This document shows positions 18,285 to 27,640 of a DNA stretch of 64,000 nucleotides, piece after piece. The translations under genes and the position numbers were made by a program. The stretch spans positions 115,037-179,036 of the forward strand of contig NZ_CABPSN010000010.1 of the NCBI RefSeq assembly GCF_902459565.1, given 5' to 3'. The notes under the pieces were generated by a model, which was not told where the DNA came from, did no database searches, and was given only the letters and a program-made list of their open reading frames with translations. Source of the DNA: Pandoraea aquatica. GTDB taxonomy: Bacteria; Pseudomonadota; Gammaproteobacteria; Burkholderiales; Burkholderiaceae. The first letter of the stretch is position 1; each line of letters opens with the position of its first letter.

Positions 18285-19316
18285 TCACACGCTCCGCACG
18301 ATATCGGCCAGATCCCAGCGCGGGCGCACTGTGTACGCGTATTCGCTATCCGCTTCATCCGGCCAGTGCTTGAGGCGCATCGCGCCTGCGAAGGCGATCA
18401 TCGCGCCGTTATCGGTGCAGAACGCGAGGTCGGGGTAATGCACGCGGTAGCCACGGCGGCGTGCCGCTTCGTTCAGTCCGGCGCGCAGTTGTGCATTGGC
18501 GCCCACGCCACCCGCAACGACCAGCGTTTTCATGCCGGTCTGCTTGAGGGCGGCCATCGACTTGGCGACGAGGACTTCGACAATCGCGTCGACGAAGCCG
18601 CGCGCGAGGTCGGCCTTCTCCTGTTCGCAGACGTTGCCGCCGAGATTGCGGACCTGCGTGAGGACTGCCGTCTTCAGGCCGCTGAAGCTGAAATCCAGAT
18701 TGCCCGAGTGCTTCATCGGACGCGGCAGATCGAAGCGACCCGGTGTGCCGAAGTCGGCCAGACGCGAGACGGCCGGGCCGCCCGGGTAGCCGAGTCCGAG
18801 TAGCTTGGCCGTCTTGTCGAAGGCTTCACCGGCGGCATCGTCGAGCGTTTCGCCGAGCATGGCGTACTGTCCGAACGCGCGGACTTCCATCAGTTGCGTG
18901 TGACCGCCGGAGACCAGCAGGGCGACGAAGGGGAAGTCGGGTGCGTCCGGGGCGAGCAACGGCGACAGCAAGTGGCCTTCGAGGTGATGCACGCCGACGA
19001 CCGGCCGGTCGATGGCGAAGGCGAGAGCGTTGGCGACACTCGCGCCGACCAGCAGCGCGCCTGCGAGACCGGGGCCTTGCGTGTAGGCGATGGCGTCGAC
19101 GGCGCTGAGCGGCTTGCCGGCTTGCGCGAGCACCTCTTCGGCCAATGGCAGGGCGCGACGAATGTGGTCGCGCGACGCCAGTTCGGGCACCACGCCGCCG
19201 TACTCGCGATGCATCGCAATCTGCGAGTGCAGCGCGTGCGAGAGCAGCCCGGCCTCGGTGTCGTAGAGGGCGAGCCCGGTTTCGTCGCAGGAGCTTTCAA
19301 TGCCTAGAACCAGCAT
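18285..19316 (-). CDS. tsaD: tRNA N6-adenosine threonylcarbamoyltransferase
   Basis: 343 residues. With TsaB and TsaE it transfers the threonylcarbamoyl group to A37 of ANN-decoding tRNAs. The N-terminus [19 protein letters not shown] is characteristic. The metal site HHLEGH is near 111-116, and the ATP-binding VSGGHTQL follows near 134. The C-terminal [13 protein letters not shown] is intact. It sits at the edge of the yqeY-dnaG-rpoD group on the opposite strand, with its promoter shared with the YhiN-like gene. Confidence 0.97.
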   Translation of the reverse strand: MLVLGIESSCDETGLALYDTEAGLLSHALHSQIAMHREYGGVVPELASRDHIRRALPLAEEVLAQAGKPLSAVDAIAYTQGPGLAGALLVGASVANALAFAIDRPVVGVHHLEGHLLSPLLAPDAPDFPFVALLVSGGHTQLMEVRAFGQYAMLGETLDDAAGEAFDKTAKLLGLGYPGGPAVSRLADFGTPGRFDLPRPMKHSGNLDFSFSGLKTAVLTQVRNLGGNVCEQEKADLARGFVDAIVEVLVAKSMAALKQTGMKTLVVAGGVGANAQLRAGLNEAARRRGYRVHYPDLAFCTDNGAMIAFAGAMRLKHWPDEADSEYAYTVRPRWDLADIVRSV

Positions 19317-19405
19317 GGCGGATGGGATGCGCGCAGCGTCAACTTTAATGGGGAACCCGGAAGTATACCAGTCGACCCCATGGGCTGCCGGTTACAATGC
19401 GCGCC

Positions 19406-20653
19406 ATGGAAAAGTTCGATGTAGCGATTGTGGGTGCTGGCGCGGCCGGCCTGATGTGCGCGGCGGTGGCTGGGCAACTGGGCCTGCGCGTGGTGCTCAT
19501 CGATCACGCGACGCGTCTCGCCGAGAAGATCCGCATCTCGGGCGGCGGCCGCTGCAATTTCACCAATATCAATGCGGGCCCGGCGAACTACCTGTCGGAG
19601 AATCCGCGTTTCTGCCGTTCTGCGCTCGCGCGTTACACGCCGCGTGATTTCCTCGATTTGCTCAAGCGCCATCGCATCGCCTGGCACGAGAAGCACCGCG
19701 GGCAGCTCTTCTGCGACGAAAGTGCCGAAGACATCATTGAAATGCTGCGAAACGAGTGCGCTGCGGGGCATGTGCACTGGCGCATGCCATGTGCCGTCCA
19801 TACCGTCGCGTACACCGAGGCCGGTGGGGTGCATCGTTATCATTTGACGACAGATGCCGGGCATATCGCGGCAAAACGTCTCGTGATCGCAACCGGCGGG
19901 CTGTCGATTCCGAAAATTGGCGCGACGGATTGGGGTTATCGGATCGCACGTCAGTTCGGACTGGATATCGTGGAGCCGCGTCCGGCGCTCGTTCCGCTGA
20001 TGTTCGATGCGTCGACGTGGGCACCCTTTGCCGGCCTCTCTGGGCTGTCGCTGGAAGTCGATGTCAGCACGGGCAAAGGTAAGGAAGCCGGCAATTTTCT
20101 TGAGGATCTGTTGTTCACGCACCGCGGTTTGTCCGGTCCCGCGATTCTTCAGATTTCCAGTTTCTGGACGCCAGGGCAACCGATTACGCTGAATCTCGCG
20201 CCGTCGTCCGATATCGAGGCGGCGCTGTTCGAAGCCAAAGCGTCTTCCAAACGTCAATTGAGCAATTTGCTGGCGCAGTGGGTGCCGGCACGGTTGGCGG
20301 ACGCGTGGGTCGCCAATAGCGGCCTCTCACCGCAAGCGCGCGTGCAGGAGTTGCCGGACAAGGCGTTGCGATCGCTCGCACAGGCCTTTTCCGGCTGGAC
20401 GCTGAAACCTTGCGGCTCGGAAGGGTGGCGCAAGGCGGAAGTGACGCGTGGCGGCGTCGACACGCGCGCACTGTCGTCGGCGACGCTGGAAGCGCGCACG
20501 CAACCGGGGCTGCATTTCGTCGGTGAAGTGGTCGACGTGACGGGCTGGCTCGGCGGTTACAACTTCCAGTGGGCCTGGGCCTCGGCGGTGGCATGTGCGC
20601 AGGCAATGTCCGAAAGCATCCAGGCAGCCAAAGCGGCCGACGATGGCATCTGA
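19406..20653 (+). CDS. YhiN/HI0933-family FAD-dependent oxidoreductase
   Basis: A 415-residue flavoprotein of the BaiN/HI0933 family. The dinucleotide-binding motif VAIVGAGAAGLMCAA opens the protein, followed by the family motif KIRISGGGRCNFTN (about 41-54). IATGGLSIPKIGATDWGY near 160-177 and the C-terminal GEVVDVTGWLGGYNFQWAWASG-like segment, here ending in WASAVA, are conserved. Physiological reaction unknown; BaiN in a gut bacterium acts on bile acids. ATG 19406 is chosen because TTACAAT at 19391-19397 looks like a -10 box overlapping the alternative ATG at 19397. Confidence 0.88.
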   Translation: MEKFDVAIVGAGAAGLMCAAVAGQLGLRVVLIDHATRLAEKIRISGGGRCNFTNINAGPANYLSENPRFCRSALARYTPRDFLDLLKRHRIAWHEKHRGQLFCDESAEDIIEMLRNECAAGHVHWRMPCAVHTVAYTEAGGVHRYHLTTDAGHIAAKRLVIATGGLSIPKIGATDWGYRIARQFGLDIVEPRPALVPLMFDASTWAPFAGLSGLSLEVDVSTGKGKEAGNFLEDLLFTHRGLSGPAILQISSFWTPGQPITLNLAPSSDIEAALFEAKASSKRQLSNLLAQWVPARLADAWVANSGLSPQARVQELPDKALRSLAQAFSGWTLKPCGSEGWRKAEVTRGGVDTRALSSATLEARTQPGLHFVGEVVDVTGWLGGYNFQWAWASAVACAQAMSESIQAAKAADDGI

Positions 20654-21059
20654 CCGCCCGAGGGTGACGCGCTGTCGTAGACGGTCGCTCGACCGTTGTG
20701 CTACGCTCTCTCCTTCGTGGAGACGGCGCTGTATCTGTCGTAACAGTCGTTTCGGAGAGTGTCTGACGTCAGTTCGAGACGCCTCCGGCGCATTACCTGA
20801 AGATTAGCGTCCGATACGCCAGCGACATCCGGCATCGAACAATGCGGGTGTCCGGGCGGTCCAAGTCTCCGGCGAGCCCGCTTGTGATCGCACGTGTGAT
20901 CGTTTCCGCAAGCGGGTTTTTGTGCTTTGTGCCCCCGTTGAACGCTGCGCCAGTGCACCGGCAGCGGCACCGCGCGGTGCGTGTCACACCGTCGCCGTCC
21001 TTTTCTTTGGGGCGGCATGCACTACACTGAAACGTAATCGAATTCCGGAATCCCTGCTC
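20654..21059 (+). other. Intergenic region before yqeY, with a terminator-like hairpin
   Basis: 406 bases without a supported gene. CCCGCTTG (20877-20884) pairs with CAAGCGGG (20909-20916) and is followed by TTTTT, which looks like a rho-independent terminator on the plus strand. Its 24-base loop is unusually long. No rpsU-like reading frame (about 70 residues, very basic) occurs here, although rpsU commonly occupies this place. What transcript ends at 20921 is unclear: read-through from the flavoprotein gene or a small RNA. Confidence 0.55.
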
Positions 21060-21506
21060 ATGAGTCTGAAAGAACGCATTAACGAAGACATGAAGACGGC
21101 CATGCGCGCCAAGGCCGCCGACAAACTGGGGACCATCCGCCTGCTGCTTGCGGCAATCAAACAAAAGGAAGTCGACGAGCGCATCACCCTCGATGACGCG
21201 GCCACCGCGGCCATCGTCGACAAACTGATCAAACAGCGCAAAGATTCCATCAGCCAGTTCCAGGCCGCTGGCCGGACCGATCTGGCCGATAAGGAAGCCG
21301 CCGAAGTCGAAGTGCTCATGGTCTACATGCCGCAGCAACTCTCGGCAGACGAGGTCGCGCAGGCCGTGAAGGCTGCCGTGGCGCAAACGGGCGCAGCCGG
21401 CCCGCAGGACATGGGTAAGGTGATGGGCGTGCTCAAGGGTCTGTTGGCGGGCCGTGCCGACATGACTGCCGTGTCCGCGCAAGTGAAGGCGGCGTTGGCT
21501 GCGTAA
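21060..21506 (+). CDS. GatB/YqeY domain protein
   Basis: 148 residues, start ATG 21060 (MSLKERINEDMKTAMRAK). YqeY proteins resemble the C-terminal tRNA-binding domains of the amidotransferase subunit GatB. They are thought to bind tRNA or RNA but have no proven function. The conserved GTIRLLLAAIKQ, YMPQQLS and GKVMGVLKGLLAGRADM segments are all present. It precedes dnaG by 69 bases, the common order in beta-proteobacteria, and is likely co-transcribed with it. Confidence 0.92.
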   Translation: MSLKERINEDMKTAMRAKAADKLGTIRLLLAAIKQKEVDERITLDDAATAAIVDKLIKQRKDSISQFQAAGRTDLADKEAAEVEVLMVYMPQQLSADEVAQAVKAAVAQTGAAGPQDMGKVMGVLKGLLAGRADMTAVSAQVKAALAA

Positions 21507-21575
21507 ACCGGTAGTGCGGTACGGCGCTGTCGCTTGCGCGACGGTGCGGCACCGCGTTGCGATGGCACCGATCCA

Positions 21576-23459
21576 GTGATTCCCCAGTCGTTTTTGCAGG
21601 ACTTGCTCAACCGCGTCGATATTGTCGAGGTGGTGGGCCGTTACGTGCAGTTGAAGAAGGGTGGGGCGAACTTCATGGGGCTGTGCCCCTTTCATAACGA
21701 AAAGTCGCCCTCATTTACGGTAAGTCCCACCAAGCAGTTCTATCACTGCTTCGGGTGTGGCGCGCACGGCAGCGCGATCAGCTTTCTGATGGAGCATGCC
21801 GGGCTCGGATTTGTCGAGGCCGTGGAAGAATTGGCCCGCAACGTCGGGCTGGATGTGCCGCGAGAAGCGCCGCTGCCGGGCGCACCGGCACCGGCCGCGC
21901 AACGTGCGCAGACGCTCGGCCTCGTCGACGTGATGACGCGCGCTTGCGACTACTACCGCAAGCAGCTGCGCGGCGCGCCGGTAGCCATCGAATATTTGAA
22001 GCGACGTGGATTGACGGGGGAAATCGCAGCGCATTTCGGGCTCGGTTACGCCCCGGAAGCGTGGCAGAACCTGGAAGCGGCGTTCGAGAATTATCGCGAC
22101 GACCAGTTGCTTGAGGCCGGTCTCGTGATCGAGAGCGAGAAGGGTGAGCCGGGCACTACGAAGCGACGCTACGACCGTTTCCGCGACCGGATCATGTTTC
22201 CGATCCGGAATACGAAAGGACAGGTCATCGCCTTCGGCGGACGCGTGCTGGACAAGGGCGAGCCCAAGTATCTGAATTCTCCCGAGACGCCGCTCTTCAG
22301 CAAGGGCAGCGAGCTATACGGGTTGTTCGAGGCGCGCATCGGCATTCGCGATGCGGGTTATGTGCTGGTGGTCGAAGGCTATATGGATGTCGTGGCGCTG
22401 GCCCAGCTCGGCTTTCCGCAGGCGGTCGCAACGCTCGGTACGGCGTGCACGCCAATGCATGTGCAGAAGCTGTTGCGCCAGACCGAAACGGTGGTGTTCA
22501 GCTTCGACGGCGATGCGGCGGGGCGCCGGGCGGCGCGTCGCGCACTGGAAGCCTGCCTGCCACACGCTGACGATAACCGGAGTTTCAAGTTTCTGTTTTT
22601 GCCGAGCGAGCACGATCCGGACAGCTATGTGCGCGAGCACGGCACGCAAGCGTTTGCAGACGAGGTCTCGCGCGCCATGCCGATGTCGCAATTCCTGATC
22701 GGCGAAGTCACGGCGGGCAAGGAAATGCACCAGCCCGAAGGGCGGGCACGTGCGTTGTTCGAGGCCAAGCCGCTGCTGCAGCAGATGCCGGCGAATGCGC
22801 TGCGGGGCCAGATCATTCATGCGCTGGCCGAGCGCGTAGGCAGTTCGGTCGAGGAAGTCGCGGAGCTTTGCGAGTTGCACATTGGCGCTGCGCGTCGTCA
22901 GAACACCTGGGACAAAGCCCCGGCCAAGCGCGAGAAGCGCCGCGTGGTCGGCACCGAGCACCGGGCGTTGCAGAACTTGCTGATGTTCCCGGCGCTGGGA
23001 AACGAATTAACCGAAGAAGAGACCAAGATTTTGCGGGAGATGGGGCAGCACGGCGAGATTTTCTCGGAAGTGCTGACGCTGTGCCGCGAAATGGGTGCGC
23101 AGGCCGATTTCCGCTATATGTCGGATCGGCTGCGGATTTCGCCGAACTGGGCCAGTTTCGACGACATCATCCGCGAAATTCTGTCATTTGAAGAAAATGC
23201 GCGGGATCTGATGTTGTTCGATCCGGCCGATGAAGCGCAGGTCGAGCGTCGCGAAGAGCAGATTGCCTTGCGCCTCACCGAGTTGCGTAGTGCCATCCGG
23301 CGTTTGCAGTACGACCGGTTGTGCGAAGAATTGGAGACGATTTTCAAGCGGGCGTCGCTGACGCCCGATGAATTGCGCCACGCTCAAGCGCTGTCGCGGG
23401 AACGCGACGAATTGAAGCGGTGGCTGGCTACGGCCAGCACAGGAGGCGCGCGAAGTTGA
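21576..23459 (+). CDS. dnaG: DNA primase
   Basis: 627 residues; makes RNA primers for replication. The zinc ribbon CPFH...CFGCG lies near 38-63. The RNA polymerase core holds the TOPRIM motif VLVVEGYMDVVAL near 265-277, followed by SFDGDAAGRRAA with the metal-binding acids. The C-terminal helicase-binding domain is about 470-627. The start was set at GTG 21576 (reading IPQSFLQDLLNRVDIV) by family alignment. The longer upstream frame has no homology. The ribosome site is weak. It lies within the yqeY-dnaG-rpoD macromolecular synthesis group. Confidence 0.97.
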   Translation: MIPQSFLQDLLNRVDIVEVVGRYVQLKKGGANFMGLCPFHNEKSPSFTVSPTKQFYHCFGCGAHGSAISFLMEHAGLGFVEAVEELARNVGLDVPREAPLPGAPAPAAQRAQTLGLVDVMTRACDYYRKQLRGAPVAIEYLKRRGLTGEIAAHFGLGYAPEAWQNLEAAFENYRDDQLLEAGLVIESEKGEPGTTKRRYDRFRDRIMFPIRNTKGQVIAFGGRVLDKGEPKYLNSPETPLFSKGSELYGLFEARIGIRDAGYVLVVEGYMDVVALAQLGFPQAVATLGTACTPMHVQKLLRQTETVVFSFDGDAAGRRAARRALEACLPHADDNRSFKFLFLPSEHDPDSYVREHGTQAFADEVSRAMPMSQFLIGEVTAGKEMHQPEGRARALFEAKPLLQQMPANALRGQIIHALAERVGSSVEEVAELCELHIGAARRQNTWDKAPAKREKRRVVGTEHRALQNLLMFPALGNELTEEETKILREMGQHGEIFSEVLTLCREMGAQADFRYMSDRLRISPNWASFDDIIREILSFEENARDLMLFDPADEAQVERREEQIALRLTELRSAIRRLQYDRLCEELETIFKRASLTPDELRHAQALSRERDELKRWLATASTGGARS

Positions 23460-23522
23460 GGTAAGCCCGCGTGCTACAATAGAAGGTTTTCAGTGGGCTG
23501 TTTTCTGGCAAGCGAGATCGCT

Positions 23523-26177
23523 ATGGCAAAGATGACAACGACCAGCGGAAAAAAGACGGTTATCCCTTCACCGACAGCTAAACGCGCGACCAGTGCGGCG
23601 GCGGCATCAGGTGGGAAGGGGGCGTCTCGTTCTGCGAAAGCTGGCGTTGCAGGAAAAGCCGGTGCGGCGTCGCAAGCCACGAAGAAAACAGCCAGCCAGG
23701 CAAGTTCGGCGAAACGTACTACGCAAACAAAGGCAGCTGCCGGTGCCACGAAGGCAACCGGCAATACAGCTGCGAAGGTGACCGATGTCACCAAGCGCAA
23801 GAGTGCGACCGCCGCGACGGTGGGGGCTGCCAAGGCAGCCAGGCCGACGGTGAAGTCCGAGCCGCCCGCCACGACCGCGAAGGCGGTCAAGGCGACCAAG
23901 CCGGCAACGGCCGCGAAGGCGACGGCAGGCGGGAAACCGCAGGCCCGACAACCCGCTGAAAAAAGCGCGAAGAGCGCAACTACCGCCAAGGCTTCGAGCC
24001 CGGCGGGCCGCAGTACACCTGCGACGAAAGCCCCACGCAAGACCGGGGCTTCCAGCAAACCGGAGGCAGTGGTGGAGGTTACGCCGGCAGCAGTCGAGCC
24101 GGTCGTCCCGACCAAAGCACGCGGCAGAGCCGCGAAGACCGCCGCCCCGGGGGAGCAGAACGTCGCAGCGAATACTAATGATCAACCCGTGAACGAAGAT
24201 CAGACCAAAGTGGAAAAGCAGAAGGCGCGTGATCGCCGGGCAAAAGAGAAAGCACTGCTCAAGGACGCATTTTCCTCGCACCAGCCCGGTACGGCCGAGG
24301 AACTTGAGGAACGTCGTGGCAAGCTGCGGACACTGATCAAGCTGGGCAAGGAACGAGGCTTCCTGACCTTTGCAGAGATCAATGACCACCTCCCCGACGA
24401 TGTGGTCGAAGGCGATGCGCTGGAAGGCGTGATCGCAACGTTTAACGACATGGGCGTGGCTGTCTACGAGCAGGCACCCGATGCCGAGACGCTGCTGCTC
24501 AACGACAATGCCCCGAACGCAGCGACGGACGACGAAGTTGAGGAGCAAGCGGAAGCGGCCCTCTCGACGGTCGATTCGGAGTTCGGCCGCACGACCGACC
24601 CGGTGCGTATGTACATGCGCGAAATGGGTACGGTCGAGCTGCTGACGCGTGAAGGGGAAATCGAGATCGCCAAGCGCATCGAAGAAGGCCTGAAGCACAT
24701 GGTGCAGGCCATCTCCGCATGCCCGACGACGATTGCCGAGATCCTGGCGATGGCCGAGAAAGTCGAGCGCGAAGAAATGCGTATCGACGAAGTGGTCGAC
24801 GGCCTGATCGATCCGAATGCGGAAGCCAATGCGGCCGCCGCTGCCTCTGACGACGAAGACTTCGACGCCGACGCGGAAGAAGAAGAGGAAGAAGAGGAAG
24901 AGGAAGAAGGCGACGAGGAAGAGGACAGCAGCAACGGCGGCGCAGCTTCGGCAGCGCAGGTCGAGCAGCTCAAGCGTGACTCGCTCGCCAAGTTCGCCGT
25001 GATCGCCGATTGGTTCGGCAAGATGCGTCGTGCGTTCGAGAAGGAAGGCTATCAGTCCAAGCCGTACGTGAAGGCTGGCGAGTCGATCCAGGCAGAACTG
25101 ATGACGATCCGCTTCACGGCGCGTACGGTTGAGCGTCTGTGCGACACGCTGCGTTCGCAAGTGGACGAAGTGCGCAACATCGAGCGTGCGATCCTGAACA
25201 TCGTGGTCGACAAGTGCGGCATGCCGCGCGCGGATTTCGTGTCGCGTTTCCCGGGCAACGAAACCAATCTCGATTGGATCTACACGGTCGTGGCCGACAA
25301 CAAGGCGTACAGCTCGGTGGTTGAGCGTAACGTGCCGGCCGTCCAGGAACTGCAACAGAAGCTGATCGACCTGCAAGCGCGTGTGGTGTTGCCGCTGACC
25401 GAGTTGAAGGACGTCAATCGCAAGATGTCGGAAGGCGAGCGCCGTGCCCGCAAGGCAAAGCGCGAGATGACCGAAGCGAACTTGCGTCTGGTGATTTCGA
25501 TTGCGAAGAAGTACACGAACCGTGGTCTGCAGTTCCTGGATCTGATTCAGGAAGGCAACATCGGCCTGATGAAGGCGGTGGACAAGTTCGAATACCGTCG
25601 TGGTTACAAGTTCTCGACGTACGCGACGTGGTGGATCCGTCAGGCCATCACGCGTTCGATCGCGGACCAGGCACGTACCATCCGTATTCCGGTGCACATG
25701 ATCGAAACGATCAACAAGATGAACCGGATCTCGCGTCAGATTCTGCAGGAAACCGGTGTTGAGCCGGATCCGGCGACGCTGGCCGAGAAGATGGAAATGC
25801 CGGAGGACAAGATCCGCAAGATCATGAAGATCGCGAAGGAACCGATCTCCATGGAAACGCCGATCGGTGACGACGACGATTCGCATTTGGGCGATTTCAT
25901 TGAAGATACCGGCACGGTCGCACCTGCCGACGCCGCATTGCATGGTAGTATGCGCGACGTCGTGAAGGACGTGCTCGATTCGCTGACGCCGCGTGAAGCC
26001 AAGGTGCTGCGTATGCGATTCGGTATCGAGATGAGCACGGACCATACGCTCGAGGAAGTGGGCAAGCAGTTCGACGTGACGCGCGAGCGTATTCGTCAGA
26101 TCGAAGCCAAGGCGCTGCGCAAGCTGCGTCACCCGAGCCGTTCCGACAAGCTCAAGTCGTTCCTCGAAGGCAATTGA
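23523..26177 (+). CDS. rpoD: RNA polymerase primary sigma factor (sigma-70) with H1-like N-terminal extension
   Basis: 884 residues, well above the 613 of E. coli. Residues 1 to about 225 are a Lys/Ala/Thr/Pro-rich, repeat-like extension resembling histone H1 tails. Region 1.1 follows (about 245-330), then region 1.2 ([11 protein letters not shown], about 360). A non-conserved domain has an acidic tract of about 17 Glu/Asp near 448-466. Regions 2, 3 and 4 are complete, with [29 protein letters not shown], and the region 4.2 helix [20 protein letters not shown]. The start ATG 23523 has GAGAT upstream. Directs most transcription; the last gene of the macromolecular synthesis group. Confidence 0.97.
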   Translation: MAKMTTTSGKKTVIPSPTAKRATSAAAASGGKGASRSAKAGVAGKAGAASQATKKTASQASSAKRTTQTKAAAGATKATGNTAAKVTDVTKRKSATAATVGAAKAARPTVKSEPPATTAKAVKATKPATAAKATAGGKPQARQPAEKSAKSATTAKASSPAGRSTPATKAPRKTGASSKPEAVVEVTPAAVEPVVPTKARGRAAKTAAPGEQNVAANTNDQPVNEDQTKVEKQKARDRRAKEKALLKDAFSSHQPGTAEELEERRGKLRTLIKLGKERGFLTFAEINDHLPDDVVEGDALEGVIATFNDMGVAVYEQAPDAETLLLNDNAPNAATDDEVEEQAEAALSTVDSEFGRTTDPVRMYMREMGTVELLTREGEIEIAKRIEEGLKHMVQAISACPTTIAEILAMAEKVEREEMRIDEVVDGLIDPNAEANAAAAASDDEDFDADAEEEEEEEEEEEGDEEEDSSNGGAASAAQVEQLKRDSLAKFAVIADWFGKMRRAFEKEGYQSKPYVKAGESIQAELMTIRFTARTVERLCDTLRSQVDEVRNIERAILNIVVDKCGMPRADFVSRFPGNETNLDWIYTVVADNKAYSSVVERNVPAVQELQQKLIDLQARVVLPLTELKDVNRKMSEGERRARKAKREMTEANLRLVISIAKKYTNRGLQFLDLIQEGNIGLMKAVDKFEYRRGYKFSTYATWWIRQAITRSIADQARTIRIPVHMIETINKMNRISRQILQETGVEPDPATLAEKMEMPEDKIRKIMKIAKEPISMETPIGDDDDSHLGDFIEDTGTVAPADAALHGSMRDVVKDVLDSLTPREAKVLRMRFGIEMSTDHTLEEVGKQFDVTRERIRQIEAKALRKLRHPSRSDKLKSFLEGN

Positions 26178-26205
26178 TTGCTGCTGAGCGAGCGCCGGTA
26201 GTTTA

Positions 26206-26282
26206 GGGCCGTTAGCTCAGTTGGTTAGAGCAGAGGACTCATAATCCTTTGGTCGCTGGTTCAAGTCCAGCACGGCCTACCA
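26206..26282 (+). tRNA. tRNA with CAT anticodon, most likely tRNA-Ile2 (lysidine-modified)
   Basis: A 77-base cloverleaf with encoded CCA. Acceptor GGGCCGT pairs with ACGGCCT (one G-U at the end). The D arm is GCTC/GAGC. The anticodon stem is GAGGA/TCCTT around the loop CTCATAA, and the T arm is GCTGG/CCAGC. The CAT anticodon could be Met. The variable and T arms (TTGGTCGCTGGTTCAAGTCC) match the E. coli tRNA-Ile2 (ileX) body as I recall it and differ from the elongator tRNA-Met. If so, C34 is converted to lysidine by TilS and reads AUA. Confidence 0.93.
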
Positions 26283-26288
26283 AAAATA

Positions 26289-26322
26289 GGGCCAGTAGAC
26301 GAAAGTCTGCTGGCCCTTTTTT
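26289..26322 (+). terminator. Strong terminator after the tRNA
   Basis: A 12-bp stem GGGCCAGTAGAC / GTCTGCTGGCCC with a GAAA tetraloop, followed by six T residues. It ends the tRNA, and possibly the rpoD, transcript. Confidence 0.93.
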
Positions 26323-26364
26323 GTTGTCAAAACGTTTGGTATCCGAATGAACGTGGCATGACTC

Positions 26365-27477
26365 TCAGGCCGGTTGTTGTTGCGTCGTGCAGTGAATGCC
26401 ACCACCACCACCGGCGATGCCATCGATATCGAGTTGCACGATCTCGCGTTTCGGAAAGAGATCGCGCAGCTTGTCTCGCGTGCTGTTGTCCGTCTGACGA
26501 TCGCCGAACTGTGGCGCGATGACGGCGCCATTGCACACGTAAAAGTTGACGTATCCGGCCGCAAATCCATCGGACTCGTAAGCGCTGCGAACGCTATTCG
26601 GGCCGGGAAGCACAACCACTTGCAACTTGCGTCCCGAAGCGTCCGTCGCCTGACGCAGGATGTCGAGATGGCGCATCGTCACCGCGTGATCGTAAGACGA
26701 CGTGTCGTTATCCAGATGCGCGATCACCACGCCGGGCCGCACGAAGCGCGCGTAGAAATCGGTGTGCCCGTCGGTAATGTCCTTGCCCGCGATCCCCGGC
26801 AACCAGATGATCTTGCGCAGCCCCAGAAGTCGCATCAGTTCCGCTTCGCATGCCGCCTTGCCGACGCCCGGATTGCGATTCCGGTTGAGCACGCAACTCT
26901 CCGTAATGATGGCCGTACCGTCGCCGTCGACTTCGATGCCGCCGCCCTCCAGCACGAGACGCGTCGCCAACACTCGCGCCCCCGCCTTCTCGGCCACGAA
27001 AGCCGCGACCTCCGCATCGTCGTCGCAAGACTGCTTGCCACCCCAGCCATTGAAATTGAAGTCGACGGCCGCTTTCGCACCACTGCGAGAACGGACGAAG
27101 ACGGGGCCGGTATCGCGCATCCACAGATCGTCGATGGGTTGCACGATCAGGTTGACCTTGCTGCCGCACATGCGCTCGGCCACGTCGTAATCGTCTTCGC
27201 GAACCAGCATATTGACGCGCTCGAAGCTACCGATGGCCTGCGCAATGCGGGCAAGCCCCTCCCGTGCCCCACGTTGCAGACGGCGACCCCAGACGTCCTC
27301 GCTCGGCCCGAACGCCATCCATGTGGCGGCGTGACGCTCACCCTCATCCGGCATGACCCACTCGGCAGCGCCTGTCGCCTGCGCATTACGCGTCAAACCG
27401 ACGCCAAAACTCCCGGCCAGCATCGCAGCGCCGGACGTCAGTAATCCCTGCTTCATGAAACCTCGCCGTGTCGGCAT
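26365..27477 (-). CDS. Tat-exported agmatine deiminase family protein
   Basis: A 370-residue porphyromonas-type peptidylarginine/agmatine deiminase. The guanidino-modifying core is complete: MRDTGPVFV near 120, GGIEVDGDG near 177, TDGHTDFYARF near 235, and catalytic Cys in GGGGGIHCTTQQ near 363. It would release ammonia from agmatine, giving N-carbamoylputrescine. Unusually, the N-terminus PTRRGFMKQGLLTSGAAML is a twin-arginine signal, so the enzyme should act in the periplasm, whereas the well-known agmatine deiminases are cytosolic. A divergent LysR gene lies 163 bases away and is the likely regulator. Peptidyl-arginine specificity is an alternative. Confidence 0.9.
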   Translation of the reverse strand: MPTRRGFMKQGLLTSGAAMLAGSFGVGLTRNAQATGAAEWVMPDEGERHAATWMAFGPSEDVWGRRLQRGAREGLARIAQAIGSFERVNMLVREDDYDVAERMCGSKVNLIVQPIDDLWMRDTGPVFVRSRSGAKAAVDFNFNGWGGKQSCDDDAEVAAFVAEKAGARVLATRLVLEGGGIEVDGDGTAIITESCVLNRNRNPGVGKAACEAELMRLLGLRKIIWLPGIAGKDITDGHTDFYARFVRPGVVIAHLDNDTSSYDHAVTMRHLDILRQATDASGRKLQVVVLPGPNSVRSAYESDGFAAGYVNFYVCNGAVIAPQFGDRQTDNSTRDKLRDLFPKREIVQLDIDGIAGGGGGIHCTTQQQPA

Positions 27478-27640
27478 TTCCCAATTCTCTTGATGATGAT
27501 TCGCACGATTGCGCCGTCGAATGACCGCGGGTGCGTCGGCGAGTCAATCAGTGCACGCAGTTTGAGGCGCATTTCCGATAAAGAAAAACGAGATGTTTTG
27601 CTACTATTGATCAACTTTTCTCATATCTTGCGAGAATCCG

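Noticed and set aside
24870..24930. GAA/GAG-rich tract as a simple-sequence repeat or frameshift hotspot
   Set aside because: It encodes the in-frame acidic tract common in the non-conserved domain of sigma-70; codons are mixed.
23607..26132. Very long minus-strand open frame (841 codons) opposite rpoD
   Set aside because: Arg/His/Leu-rich translation typical of antisense shadows in GC-rich genes; the plus strand is unmistakably RpoD.
26206..26282. Calling the tRNA an elongator tRNA-Met
   Set aside because: CAT anticodon is shared, but the variable and T arms match the tRNA-Ile2 body; kept as the more likely call with the alternative stated.
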